Assembly: GCA_947498055.1 (NCBI GenBank)
Contig: CANMJA010000017.1
Location: 28,526 to 92,525 of the forward strand
DNA: 64,000 nucleotides
From: an uncultured Tenacibaculum sp.
Lineage (GTDB): Bacteria > Bacteroidota > Bacteroidia > Flavobacteriales > Flavobacteriaceae
Direction: 5' to 3'
Shown here one piece after another: positions 9,505 to 17,543 of this stretch; within the stretch, counting starts at the first letter, position 1; the number at the start of each line of letters is the position of its first letter. Position numbers and translations under genes: made by a program. The notes beneath the pieces are model-generated. The model made no database searches and was not told where the DNA came from. It was given only the letters and a program-made list of their open reading frames with translations.

Positions 9505-9987
9505 ATGAAGTATCTAAAAATACTATTGCTAATTTTATTAATAGGATGTGCTAATAAAAACGAAACGAAGTTTTCAGAAAAAGCATTAAATGAAACATTT
9601 GTTTCTTTAGATGGAGTGTCTATAAAATTTAAAGAAATTGTTAATAAATATAAAGGGAAAAAGATTTTAATAGATGTTTGGGCGTCTTGGTGTGGAGATT
9701 GTATAAAAGGAATGCCAACTATTGTAAAGATGCAAGAAGAGTATAAAGAAATAACATTTCTTTTTTTATCTATAGATAATTCTCTAGAAGATTTAAAATA
9801 CGGTATTGAAAAATACAATGTAACTGGAGAACATTATTTACTGCCTTCTAAATGGGATGGAGAATTTGCTGATTTTCTAGGTTTATCGTGGATTCCTAGA
9901 TACTTAGTTGTTGATGAAAAAGGAGAAATAAGTGTGTTTAATGCAGTAAAAGCAAATGATAAAAGAATAATATCTTCTTTAAATTAA
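9505..9987 (+). CDS. TlpA-like periplasmic thiol-disulfide oxidoreductase, lipoprotein
   Basis: A 160-residue thioredoxin-fold lipoprotein (lipobox LLIGC, Cys about 15) with an intact active site WCGDC (about residues 62-66) and the cis-Pro loop WIPRYLVVDEKG. Family members reduce disulfides in periplasmic proteins. The start codon directly abuts the stop of the upstream paralogue, with no spacer. The pair looks like a local gene duplication in which only this copy kept the redox cysteines. Confidence 0.85.
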   Translation: MKYLKILLLILLIGCANKNETKFSEKALNETFVSLDGVSIKFKEIVNKYKGKKILIDVWASWCGDCIKGMPTIVKMQEEYKEITFLFLSIDNSLEDLKYGIEKYNVTGEHYLLPSKWDGEFADFLGLSWIPRYLVVDEKGEISVFNAVKANDKRIISSLN

Positions 9988-10043
9988 TATTAGAAACCTG
10001 ATTTATTTTCAATTACTAAATAAGTCGTTTTAAAACAAAAAAT

Positions 10044-10120
10044 GTCACATCGAGTGATTTTCAGACTAAAAGGAAGGAAAATTGTATCGAGATGTTATCG
10101 AACGGTTCTTGATATATCTG
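10044..10120 (+). repeat. Dispersed flavobacterial-type repeat, partial copy 1
   Basis: The sequence starts GTCACATCGAGTGATTTT and contains GAAAATTGTATCGAGA. It matches one arm of the complete palindromic element at 31104-31220 and the partial copy at 21056. The rest of the 438-bp interval 9988-10425 holds the tpiA promoter and AT-rich sequence with no gene that I can support. Confidence 0.6.
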
Positions 10121-10354
10121 TGTTTAATACAATCTATTGATAATAAATGATTTAAAAATTAATTTTATTCATAATAATAATCAAACTCAGGTTAGAATTA
10201 CAGAATCTAAACTTAAAAAGAGTTAAGTATTTAAATAAAATAGATATATCTCTTTATTACTATGATAATAAAATAGCTATAATTTCTAATAGTTTAATAT
10301 TACGATTTCGTAAAAAAAGGAGTAGATAATTTAAAAACTTCATCATTAAAAAAG

Positions 10355-10362
10355 TAATTTTG
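10355..10362 (+). promoter_or_regulatory. -7 box of the tpiA-prmA-clpS operon
   Basis: TAATTTTG matches TAnnTTTG, 64 bp before the tpiA ATG. This would give a leader of about 60 nt. The -33 element is weak. Confidence 0.4.
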
Positions 10363-10425
10363 TATAGAGCAGTTCTATTTTAAATAGTGAGCAAAGCTAA
10401 AAGTATAACATTAAGTAAATTAACA

Positions 10426-11184
10426 ATGAGAAAAAATATTGTAGCAGGTAACTGGAAAATGAATAATTCGTTAAATCAAACAAAAACACTTATTGGAGAT
10501 TTAATTGTAGAGTTAAAAGGAGTAGAATTGGTAAATACTAGAGTTATTATAGCTCCTTCTTTTGTAAATTTACAAGAAGCAATAAAAGGCACAGAGAATA
10601 ATGAAATAGAAGTAGTAGCTCAAAATATGCATTATGCTGAAAATGGTGCTTATACAGGGGAGGTATCTGCAGAAATGTTATCTTCAATAGGAATAAAAAC
10701 AGTAATTCTTGGACATTCAGAAAGAAGAGCTTATTTTAATGAAACAGATGAAATCTTAACACAAAAAGTAACCGCAGCATTAGCTAATAATTTAGATGTT
10801 ATTTTTTGTTTTGGAGAGCAATTAGAAGACAGAGAATCAGAAAATCATTTTAATATTGTTGAAGCGCAACTAAAAAATGTATTATTCGAGTTACCTACAA
10901 ATGCTTTTAAAAATATTATTTTAGCGTACGAACCAGTATGGGCTATAGGTACAGGTAAAACAGCAAGTGCAGATCAAGCACAAGAAATGCACTCTTTTAT
11001 AAGAAAAACATTGTCTGAAAAATATAATGCTGAATTAGCAGAAAGTGTGTCTATACTTTACGGAGGAAGTGTGAAACCAAATAATGCAGAAGAAATTTTT
11101 TCTAAGCCAGATGTAGATGGAGGACTAATAGGAGGAGCATCTTTAAAAGCGAAAGATTTTTCAGCAATAGTAAAGGCAATTTAA
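10426..11184 (+). CDS. tpiA: Triosephosphate isomerase
   Basis: The glycolytic enzyme interconverting dihydroxyacetone phosphate and glyceraldehyde 3-phosphate. All landmarks are present: GNWKMN (catalytic Lys), GHSERR (catalytic His), YEPVWAIGTGKTAS (catalytic Glu and loop 6) and YGGSVKPNN (phosphate binding). I chose the ATG at 10426, giving 252 residues, the normal size. A GTG 39 bases upstream extends the frame but adds non-homologous residues. It is followed without a gap by prmA, an arrangement common in Flavobacteriia. Confidence 0.97.
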   Translation: MRKNIVAGNWKMNNSLNQTKTLIGDLIVELKGVELVNTRVIIAPSFVNLQEAIKGTENNEIEVVAQNMHYAENGAYTGEVSAEMLSSIGIKTVILGHSERRAYFNETDEILTQKVTAALANNLDVIFCFGEQLEDRESENHFNIVEAQLKNVLFELPTNAFKNIILAYEPVWAIGTGKTASADQAQEMHSFIRKTLSEKYNAELAESVSILYGGSVKPNNAEEIFSKPDVDGGLIGGASLKAKDFSAIVKAI

Positions 11185-12018
11185 TTGGATAATATATACA
11201 TACAATATAATTTTATAGTAGAGCCTAAGGAGCCTGCCACTGAAATATTAATTGCAGAATTAGGTTCGGCAGGCTTTGAAAGTTTTGTAGAGGGTGAGCA
11301 TGGAGTAACTGCTTATGTTCAAAAAGGAGATTGGAACGAAACTATTTTAAACGATATTTTTATTCTAAATTCAGAGGAATTTAAAATAAGTTATGAGCAA
11401 ACAGAAGTTGCTCAAACGAATTGGAATGAAGAGTGGGAGAAAAATTTTAACCCTATAGAGGTTGACAATTTAGTAAGTATTAGAGCGCCATTTCATAATA
11501 ATCCGAATTTAAAATATGATATTGTAATAGAGCCTAAAATGAGTTTTGGTACCGGACATCATGAAACAACTCATATGATGGTACAACATCTTTTGGAAAT
11601 AGATGTTAATGGAAAAGCAGTTTTAGATATGGGATGTGGAACTGGTATTTTAGCAATATTTGCCGAAATGAGAGGAGCAAAACAAACAGACGCTATTGAT
11701 ATAGATAACTGGTGTTATTTAAATTCGTTAGAAAATGTAGAAAGAAATGCATGTAAAAATATTTCAGTTTATGAAGGGGATGCCTCTTTATTGGGAAAGA
11801 AAAAATATGATGTAATTATAGCAAATATTAATAGGAATATATTGTTAACAGACATGAAAAAATATGCTAGTTGTTTAAATGAAAAAGGAATATTACTTTT
11901 AAGCGGGTTTTATAAAGAAGATATTACCTTAATTAAAGAAGAAATTAATAAATACAATTTAAGTATAGATAAAATTATAGAAAGAAATAATTGGACAGCT
12001 CTTAAATGTATAAAATAA
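11185..12018 (+). CDS. prmA: Ribosomal protein L11 methyltransferase
   Basis: An SAM-dependent methyltransferase that trimethylates ribosomal protein L11. The 277-residue protein has an N-terminal substrate-recognition domain and a Rossmann domain with PKMSFGTGHHETT (the PrmA signature, about 117-129) and the SAM motif VLDMGCGTGILAI (about 147-159). The only start that keeps the conserved N-terminus (DNIYIQYNFIVEP) is TTG at 11185, immediately after the tpiA stop. The next in-frame ATG falls inside the catalytic domain. Confidence 0.94.
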   Translation: MDNIYIQYNFIVEPKEPATEILIAELGSAGFESFVEGEHGVTAYVQKGDWNETILNDIFILNSEEFKISYEQTEVAQTNWNEEWEKNFNPIEVDNLVSIRAPFHNNPNLKYDIVIEPKMSFGTGHHETTHMMVQHLLEIDVNGKAVLDMGCGTGILAIFAEMRGAKQTDAIDIDNWCYLNSLENVERNACKNISVYEGDASLLGKKKYDVIIANINRNILLTDMKKYASCLNEKGILLLSGFYKEDITLIKEEINKYNLSIDKIIERNNWTALKCIK

Positions 12019-12300
12019 ATGAAGATGAGTACCATAGAAAAAATACAAGAAGAATTAGATGTATTAGTACAAGAAACTAGAAAACATGAAATTATTTTAC
12101 ACAATGACGATGTAAATACATTTGATTTTGTAATTGAAAGTTTAATTAATGTATGCGAACATACACCTGAGCAAGCTGAGCAATGCACCATATTGGTACA
12201 CTATAAAGGTAAATGCGCTGTTAAAACAGGAGAATATAAAGAGCTAGAGTCTAGGTGTGTTAAATTATTAGACCTCGGGTTATCAGCAGAAATAGTTTAA
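12019..12300 (+). CDS. clpS: ATP-dependent Clp protease adaptor ClpS
   Basis: A 93-residue adaptor that delivers N-degron substrates to ClpAP. The family core is plain: the substrate pocket ILHNDDVNTFDFVI, then HTPEQAEQCTILVHYKGKC. Two in-frame ATGs two codons apart (12019, 12025) could each start it. It directly follows the prmA stop and is the third gene of the operon. Confidence 0.95.
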   Translation: MKMSTIEKIQEELDVLVQETRKHEIILHNDDVNTFDFVIESLINVCEHTPEQAEQCTILVHYKGKCAVKTGEYKELESRCVKLLDLGLSAEIV

Positions 12301-12302
12301 AA

Positions 12303-12575
12303 GTGGAAAATGTTTTAAAATATTATGAGTTTTCAGATTTCTTCGAAGATAAATCGGAAGCTTTTTTAGGAAACCACATAGCTTTTTCAGAACTAAATGA
12401 AGAACATTTTTTAATTTTTGAAAAAAAAGAATCCAATTATAATTTATACGTATCAAGATTTTCTTCAAAGAAAGAAATAGGGGTAAAACCTCCAGAAATA
12501 CTTGAATTGCTGGTTAAAGGATATGATAAGTCACTTCCTGAACACCGTGTTGTTCTTAGAAAATATTTATATTAA
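12303..12575 (+). CDS. Small uncharacterised protein
   Basis: I do not recognise this 90-residue protein. It begins with GTG two bases after the clpS stop and is followed at once by a terminator, so it is most likely the last gene of the tpiA operon. The sequence is acidic in the N-terminal half (YYEFSDFFEDKSEAFLG) and basic at the C-terminus (HRVVLRKYLY), with no signal peptide or membrane segment. A small cytosolic alpha/beta protein is plausible. Confidence 0.65.
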   Translation: MENVLKYYEFSDFFEDKSEAFLGNHIAFSELNEEHFLIFEKKESNYNLYVSRFSSKKEIGVKPPEILELLVKGYDKSLPEHRVVLRKYLY

Positions 12576-12609
12576 AAACTCGAAAAAAACTTTTTTTGAG
12601 TTTTTTTTT
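12574..12609 (+). terminator. Terminator of the tpiA operon
   Basis: AAAAACTC pairs with GAG plus T run around an A/T-rich loop, followed by nine T. It begins at the end of the last gene. Confidence 0.75.
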
Positions 12610-12614
12610 GACCT

Positions 12615-12826
12615 AATGTGACTAATTAAAAAATAAAGTGTCTTAAATAATGTAACAACGAAATAAGTTCATTTAAATATATAAATCCCAGAAATAGATT
12701 TCTTTATATAATCCCAAAAAAAGAAATCAAATTATTTTAAGAAGATAGTTAAGAATAGTAGTAGTTAGTTTTTATACTAAGTTTGGTTAGACAAGATGAC
12801 CTCGAGTGAAAACTCGAGGTTTCTTT
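12615..12826 (+). ncRNA. Array unit 1
   Basis: It has the upstream block (12615-12650), an internal hairpin with arms GATTTCTTT/AAAGAAATC near 12697-12728, the core (12754-12792) and a terminator with a perfect 9-bp stem ACCTCGAGT/ACTCGAGGT closed by a GAAA tetraloop (12799-12820), followed by TTCTTT. The transcript limits are not visible: it could start near the upstream block or just after the TAAGTTTG inside the core. Confidence 0.55.
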
Positions 12827-12835
12827 AAAAAAATG

Positions 12836-12958
12836 ATTGGGTTTAAAATAAAAAAACATTATCTAATTTAGATAATTCAAAATAGTAGTAGTTAGTTTTT
12901 ATACTAAGTTTGGTTAGACTAAAAGATCGTGAGCATTGTTTACGATCTTTTTATTTTT
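12836..12958 (+). ncRNA. Array unit 2
   Basis: The shortest unit. It lacks the upstream block but keeps the core (12881-12919), identical to unit 1 over 39 nt. The terminator stem is AAAAGATCGT/ACGATCTTTT (12921-12951), extendable to 14 pairs around a 3-nt loop, followed by a T-rich tail. Confidence 0.55.
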
Positions 12959-12977
12959 TCAACGTTGGATAATAAAA

Positions 12978-13143
12978 AATGTAACTAATAAAAAAATAAA
13001 GTGTCAAAATAAATAGTGATTAATAATATATAGTTAAATAAAAAAATAGAAGTTTCCTTTATTTATATAATTCAAAATAGTAGTAGTTAGTTTTTATACT
13101 AAGTTTGGTTAAAATGCCTCAAACGAAAGTTTGAGGTTTTTTT
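12978..13143 (+). ncRNA. Array unit 3
   Basis: It carries a variant upstream block (AATGTAACTAATAAAAAAAT from 12978), the core (13076-13111) and a terminator with a perfect 8-bp stem CCTCAAAC/GTTTGAGG and a GAAA tetraloop (13117-13136), then seven T. Confidence 0.55.
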
Positions 13144-13151
13144 ATGATTTA

Positions 13152-13340
13152 AATGTGACTAATTAAAAAATAATGTGTCTTAATAAGTGAGTAAAGTAAT
13201 TAAGATAAGTTCATTACAAATAATATATTTTATAATCCCTATAAAAATAATCCCAAAATTAGAGCTTCTTTTTGGAGGAATAAAAAGAAGTTCTTTTTAA
13301 TTTAAAATAATAAAAGTAGTAGTCGATTTTATGGTTTAAA
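13152..13340 (+). ncRNA. Array unit 4, degenerate
   Basis: The upstream block and middle region closely match unit 5, including the two ATAATCCC boxes and a long hairpin (arms GAGCTTCTTTTT/AAAAAGAAGTTC, about 13262-13293, with a T tail). The core is damaged: only AGTAGTAGT and a following TTTTATGG remain (13315-13335), and no terminator follows. It is probably a decayed copy. Confidence 0.4.
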
Positions 13341-13579
13341 TGTGACTAATTAAAAAATAAAGTGTCTTAATAAATGAGTAGAGTAATTAAGATGAGTTTA
13401 TTGCAGATAGTATGTTTTATAATCCCTATAAATATAATCCCTAAAATTAGAACTTCTTTTTAGAAGATTAAAGAGAAGTTCTTTTTCATAAGTAGTAAAT
13501 AGTTTAAGATAGTAGTAGTTAGTTTTTATACTAAATTTGGTTAATTAAAAAGAGATTTTCATTAGAAAATCTCTTTTTT
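13339..13579 (+). ncRNA. Array unit 5
   Basis: A full unit: upstream block (13339-13375), middle hairpin (arms GAACTTCT/AGAAGTTC, about 13450-13482), core with one substitution (TAAATTTG instead of TAAGTTTG, 13509-13543) and a terminator with a 14-bp stem AAAAAGAGATTTTC/GAAAATCTCTTTTT around ATTA (13547-13578). Confidence 0.55.
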
Positions 13580-13837
13580 ACTTTTTGTAATTCACAGTTT
13601 TTTTGATTAAAATTCCGCGAATTTTTTTCCAATAGGTTTTATGGTTAGTAGTAGGGTATTCGGATTCTTTGCTTCTAAAAGCAAATATGTTTATACTAAT
13701 TTTTATGAGTTGTAAATTACAAAATGTTTTAAATAAGTGTTAAATGTTTTAAATTAACATTAAATGTTTGTAATTAAACTTTTAAAGAAAAAATGGTAAA
13801 ATTTTAAATTTATGTTAAAAAAATGTAAAAAATGATC

Positions 13838-13845
13838 TATTTTTG
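13838..13845 (+). promoter_or_regulatory. -7 box for the M57 protease gene
   Basis: TATTTTTG fits TAnnTTTG and lies 38 bp before the ATG at 13884. The interval 13580-13837 otherwise holds AT-rich repeats of TTAAATGTTTTAAAT and a weak echo of the array core (GGTTAGTAGTAGGG near 13649). Confidence 0.4.
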
Positions 13846-13883
13846 TTAAAAATCAATTATTAATCAATAAAAACAAATTAAAG

Positions 13884-14717
13884 ATGAAAAAAATGAAATT
13901 CTCCCGAGTTGCTTTATTATTAGTAGGTGCTAGCTTTTTTGCTTGTCAGTCTGAAAAAAACGAACCATTAGATACTGCTGCAGTAAATGATGTTTCTCCA
14001 GAAGTTGTAGCTAAATTAGCTGACTTTAACATTAATACAAATGATGTTAAGAAAGTAGATTTTTTACTTCCTGATGGAACTACTACTCCAATGATTCAAG
14101 TAGAAGGTGATATTCACATGACAGAAGAGCAAGCTTTAGATTTACCTAATTTGCAAGGTGTAACTGGTAAAAATTTCCATACTAATAATTTAGTTTCTCA
14201 AAATAGAGTTATTAATATTATAGGTTTTACTGGTGGTAATCAAGGTCTTTCTCAACGTGGAAGAACAGGATTACAATGGGCTGTAAACAATTATAATAGA
14301 TTAAATTTATCTATTAGATTTAATTTAACGTTTGGTACCGATTATCAAGATAAAGATATGGTGGTATATAACAACCCGAACATAAATGGAGCAGGAGGGT
14401 CTGCTGGTTTTCCTACAGGAGGAAATCCTCATAAATTTGTTCAAATTCATGGTTTAAATGGATCTAGTAATAATGTTAATGAGCATGTAATTACTCATGA
14501 GATTGGTCATTCAATAGGTTTCCGTCATAGTGATTATACTACAAGAAGAAGTTGTGGGCAAAATACTAATGAAGGAACTGCAGGAGTTGGAGCAAATCCA
14601 ATTCCAGGAACTCCTAATGGTTATGATCCAACTTCTATTATGTTAGCTTGTTTCTCTAATAATACTGATGGAGAATTTAATAACAATGATATTACAGCAT
14701 TAAGATTCTTGTACTAA
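13884..14717 (+). CDS. M57-family HEIGH metallopeptidase, lipoprotein
   Basis: A 277-residue zinc protease. The signal peptide ends in a lipobox (GASFFAC, Cys about 21), so it is anchored to a membrane outside the cytosol. The zinc site is HEIGHSIGFRH (about residues 205-215), the extended HExxHxxGxxH motif of metzincin-like peptidases and exactly the HEIGH form of family M57, followed by a Met-turn candidate SIM. The first 75 residues after the lipobox may be a propeptide. It follows the non-coding array on the same strand but has its own promoter and terminator. The substrate is unknown. Confidence 0.88.
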   Translation: MKKMKFSRVALLLVGASFFACQSEKNEPLDTAAVNDVSPEVVAKLADFNINTNDVKKVDFLLPDGTTTPMIQVEGDIHMTEEQALDLPNLQGVTGKNFHTNNLVSQNRVINIIGFTGGNQGLSQRGRTGLQWAVNNYNRLNLSIRFNLTFGTDYQDKDMVVYNNPNINGAGGSAGFPTGGNPHKFVQIHGLNGSSNNVNEHVITHEIGHSIGFRHSDYTTRRSCGQNTNEGTAGVGANPIPGTPNGYDPTSIMLACFSNNTDGEFNNNDITALRFLY

Positions 14718-14742
14718 GAATTAAAAACTGATTTTAGAAATA

Positions 14743-14771
14743 AAAAAACCGAGTATTTTACTCGGTTTTTT
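14743..14771. terminator. Bidirectional terminator
   Basis: A perfect stem AAAAACCGAGTA/TACTCGGTTTTT with a TTT loop separates two convergent genes and has A and T tracts for both directions. Confidence 0.85.
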
Positions 14772-14775
14772 ACTT

Positions 14776-15171
14776 TTAATAAAATACTTTTTGAGAATAA
14801 TCAATAACTCTCAATAGTTTATCCATTAGTTTTACATTTATTTGTGGATAATTTATATCGTTGTACTCATTCTTTAAAGTTAGATTGATATTTTCAGGAT
14901 GTACTCGTTTTTCTTCATCTTTAAAACTAAGATAATATTTTCCTTTTCTTAAAATTAACTGCGCAATATCTGAAGCTAATTCAACTTTGTCTTCATTAAC
15001 AAGTTCTACCTTAATATATTCTATTCTTCCTACTTCAAAAATGTCTACATTAATCTTATATTCAGTATCGGTTTTTTCTACATCCGAATAAAAAAGAGAA
15101 CCTTCTCTATTCTGAGAAAAAAGACTGTTAGATAGTAGTATAAAATAAGCGATTAGTGTAATTTTTTTCAT
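14776..15171 (-). CDS. Secreted protein of unknown function
   Basis: I do not recognise this 131-residue protein. It has a clear signal peptidase I signal sequence (MKKITLIAYFILLSNSLFSQ) and a mature part of about 110 residues rich in alternating hydrophobic and charged residues, which suggests a small beta-sandwich in the periplasm. It has no cysteines. It lies convergent to the M57 protease and downstream of the S8 protease gene, but a terminator separates it from the latter. Confidence 0.7.
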   Translation of the reverse strand: MKKITLIAYFILLSNSLFSQNREGSLFYSDVEKTDTEYKINVDIFEVGRIEYIKVELVNEDKVELASDIAQLILRKGKYYLSFKDEEKRVHPENINLTLKNEYNDINYPQINVKLMDKLLRVIDYSQKVFY

Positions 15172-15307
15172 ATTATAACTGTTGTATTAGGGGCGCAATT
15201 TACAAAAGATTATAAATTGGGGTTTAAATTATGGTGAATATTAATTTCAACTAATAATATACTAAATTCATGCCAAACTATTTTGTCACTGTTGTTTTTT
15301 TATTGAA

Positions 15308-15345
15308 AAAAAGAGATAAAACACTTACATGTAATATCTCTTTTT
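15308..15345 (-). terminator. Terminator of the S8 protease gene
   Basis: A perfect 11-bp stem AAAAAGAGATA/TATCTCTTTTT with a 16-nt loop. It reads as a terminator on the minus strand, about 60 bp after the protease stop. Confidence 0.65.
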
Positions 15346-15402
15346 AAAAACTATTTGAAAAATAAAGTTACTTTTTCAATATATTTATTCAAAAGCGCGT
15401 TT

Positions 15403-16899
15403 TTATTGTACAGCTTTAAGAGCATTTATGTTTCCATATCCAAATTTAGAATTTTTATTAGGATAAAATTCTCCAGCAGTTTTCATCTTATTTAACACTT
15501 GAGAACGAGTCCAAGTAGGATTTTTAGCCCAAACCAATGCTGCAATACCAGCTGTAGTTGCAGTAGCAACAGAAGAACCACCAACATACCTAGAGGCATT
15601 GTTATAGTAACTTAAAACAGGAACAAAACTTCCTGAGCTACGTTCCATTTGAATAGTAAAATCGATCTTAGAACCAGAATGACAGTTACCACATCTTACA
15701 TATTCACCTTCTTTTACCCCTGTAACTGCCACAGTTTCATTCATGCTGGCAGGAAAAATAACACCAAACCAATTAGTGAAAGAAGTAGAAGTGCCACCAG
15801 CTGCAATAATCATTTTACCTCTATTATAGGCATATTTTATTGCGTCTTTAACCCTAGAAATACTAAAAGGAGAGCCTATAGACATGGAAATAACTTTCAC
15901 ATCATTCCTTTTTCCTAATGCTATTAGAGCTTCAGAGACACCTCTTTTTTCGTGATAATCATCTATTAATACATTAGCAGTACCTCTATAAGTTACTAAG
16001 TTAGCGTTATAAGCTACTCCCATAGGTAAATTATTATTGTTTCTTGGAGCAGTTGCTACAGAGGCCATGCTAGTACCATGTGCACATTTGTCATCTACAC
16101 CATCATAATTATTAGACCATGGCCATATAGAATCTACATAAGTGCCATATTTTTGAACCCTCCTTCCAGAAGAATATCCGTCGTTAAAATCTTGATTCAT
16201 TAATCTCTGCTCTGGTGATAAACCAGAATCTATAACAGCAACTGTAACACCTTTACCAGTACTATAATTCCATGCTGCAGGAATATTATGTTTGTCAAAA
16301 TTCCAAGGAACTCTTGCTCCAGGGGCTATAGTTCTATAATCGGCAGATGAAATAGTAACAGATTTGTAACCACAACCAGAACCACTAGATGACAATTTAG
16401 CTTGTGCATTATTGTCAGATAGTAAATAAGAAGCAGGCTCTAAATAACGAACTCTAGAGTCGTTTAATAAGGTTTTAATAGTTTCTATATTCGCTACTTT
16501 TATATCTATTACATTTATGTTGTCATCAACATATAATTGATCTTTACTTTTGGCAGCGCCAGAATTATTGTTTTCAATGTTTCTTACTAGTTTAATTAAA
16601 TTATCTTTAATAGACTCTGTGCTATTATTTCTTTGGTATTGATCAGGAGAAGTTCCGTATCCAATAGTTAGTAAATTGTCTCCATGTTTAACAGCGCTCC
16701 ATATAGTTCTTGCATCTGTTTTCATCCAATCGAAATCTCCAGTATTATCTATAGAACTTTGAATTTTTTTGTTAATTTCTTCTTTTGTGAGTAATTCATT
16801 TTGTAATTCTACTTGTTGATCAATTTGAGGAGTTTCTTCGTTTTTCGAACAAGAAATAATTAAAGAAGCAATAGCTACACTAAGTATTAGTTTTTTCAT
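15403..16899 (-). CDS. Subtilisin-like (S8) serine protease, lipoprotein
   Basis: A 498-residue secreted protease. The lipobox is SLIISC (Cys about 17). A propeptide-like region of about 150 residues precedes the catalytic domain, which shows the full S8 triad: Asp in TVAVIDSGLS (about 220), His in CAHGTSMASVA (about 275) and Ser in GGSSVATATTAGIAALVW (about 445). It ends soon after the catalytic domain without a C-terminal sorting domain, so it probably stays membrane-anchored. It may act with the nearby M57 and M28 peptidases in nutrient scavenging; that link is inference from proximity only. Confidence 0.93.
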   Translation of the reverse strand: MKKLILSVAIASLIISCSKNEETPQIDQQVELQNELLTKEEINKKIQSSIDNTGDFDWMKTDARTIWSAVKHGDNLLTIGYGTSPDQYQRNNSTESIKDNLIKLVRNIENNNSGAAKSKDQLYVDDNINVIDIKVANIETIKTLLNDSRVRYLEPASYLLSDNNAQAKLSSSGSGCGYKSVTISSADYRTIAPGARVPWNFDKHNIPAAWNYSTGKGVTVAVIDSGLSPEQRLMNQDFNDGYSSGRRVQKYGTYVDSIWPWSNNYDGVDDKCAHGTSMASVATAPRNNNNLPMGVAYNANLVTYRGTANVLIDDYHEKRGVSEALIALGKRNDVKVISMSIGSPFSISRVKDAIKYAYNRGKMIIAAGGTSTSFTNWFGVIFPASMNETVAVTGVKEGEYVRCGNCHSGSKIDFTIQMERSSGSFVPVLSYYNNASRYVGGSSVATATTAGIAALVWAKNPTWTRSQVLNKMKTAGEFYPNKNSKFGYGNINALKAVQ

Positions 16900-17111
16900 T
16901 TTTTGAGGGTTTTAAGTTGAAAAAACGAATATATTAAAAATTATATTAAAATTTAATAAATAATGTATTTATTAGTATATTTAAATGTGTTTTTTGTAAA
17001 ATTAATATTAATTTGTGTTAAAATAAAAAATGAATAAATAATTTTATTGTTATTTGGTAAATAAAACATTGTGTCCCGTCCTGAAATAACGTTACAGAGA
17101 AATGTTATTTT

Positions 17112-17543
17112 ATGGAATCTACAAATTCAAATTACGTAAAGCGTACCCAGAAGGATTACAGTTTATCCTTTAAACTACAAGTTGTTCAAGAAATAGAACA
17201 AGGATTATTAACCAGAACTCAGGCTTTAGATAAGTATGGTATTCAAGCAAGATCAACGATTCGAACTTGGTTAAAAAAATATGGTAACTTTGATTATAAC
17301 TTTACCATAAATCACTCCATGTCAAAAACACCAGAACAACGTATTTTAGAATTAGAACAACAAGTAAAGCTCTTAGAAAAACAAAAGGCAAGAGCTGAGT
17401 TTTTAGCAGAACGTGCTGACAAGAAATTAATTATTTTTGATATGATGATTGATATTGCAGAAGAGGAGTTTAATATTCCAATCAGAAAAAAGCACGTACC
17501 CGAGTTATCAAAAAATATAGTCAAGAAAAACAAGAAAGCATAA
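17112..17543 (+). CDS. IS3-family transposase OrfA
   Basis: A 143-residue DNA-binding protein with an N-terminal helix-turn-helix (YSLSFKLQVVQEIEQG, then ALDKYGIQARSTIRTWLKKYG) and a leucine-zipper coiled coil (EQRILELEQQVKLLEKQKAR). The slippery heptamer A-AAA-AAG at 17486-17492 lies in frame (AGA AAA AAG), and a -1 shift there enters the orfB frame, so an OrfAB fusion is made in the way normal for this family. Confidence 0.9.
   Translation: MESTNSNYVKRTQKDYSLSFKLQVVQEIEQGLLTRTQALDKYGIQARSTIRTWLKKYGNFDYNFTINHSMSKTPEQRILELEQQVKLLEKQKARAEFLAERADKKLIIFDMMIDIAEEEFNIPIRKKHVPELSKNIVKKNKKA
17486..17492 (+). promoter_or_regulatory. Programmed -1 ribosomal frameshift site
   Basis: The heptamer AAAAAAG is read A AAA AAG in the orfA frame. 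After a -1 slip, translation continues GCA CGT ACC CGA and runs straight into the orfB frame. This is the classic IS3 arrangement. Confidence 0.75.

Larger units (their letters stand above)
12615..13579 (+). repeat. Tandem array of five non-coding units (candidate small-RNA cluster)
   Basis: No protein gene is present in 12610-13883. Four copies of a 35-39 nt core reading TAGTAGTAGTTAGTTTTTAT-ACTAAGTTTGGTTA begin at 12754, 12881, 13076 and 13509, and a degenerate one lies at 13315. Each intact core is followed within about 4-8 nt by a terminator hairpin of different sequence. Four of the five units also share an upstream block GTGACTAATTAAAAAATAAA-GTGTCTTAA (12615, 12978, 13152, 13339). Core identity with changing but always paired stems points to a function at RNA level. 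Confidence 0.8.

Noticed and set aside
10387..10425. GTG start extending tpiA by 13 residues
   Set aside because: The added residues have no family match, while the ATG at 10426 gives the normal TPI N-terminus.
12754..13543. The repeated cores as a CRISPR array
   Set aside because: Repeats are spaced irregularly (127-239 bp), the spacers themselves contain shared blocks and terminators, and no cas gene is present.
12754..13543. The repeated cores as integron attC sites
   Set aside because: There are no cassette genes between the copies, no integrase gene, and no GTTRRRY/RYYYAAC ends.
15649..15918. Plus-strand frame inside the S8 protease gene
   Set aside because: Shadow of the protease coding sequence; the serine-protease frame explains the region fully.
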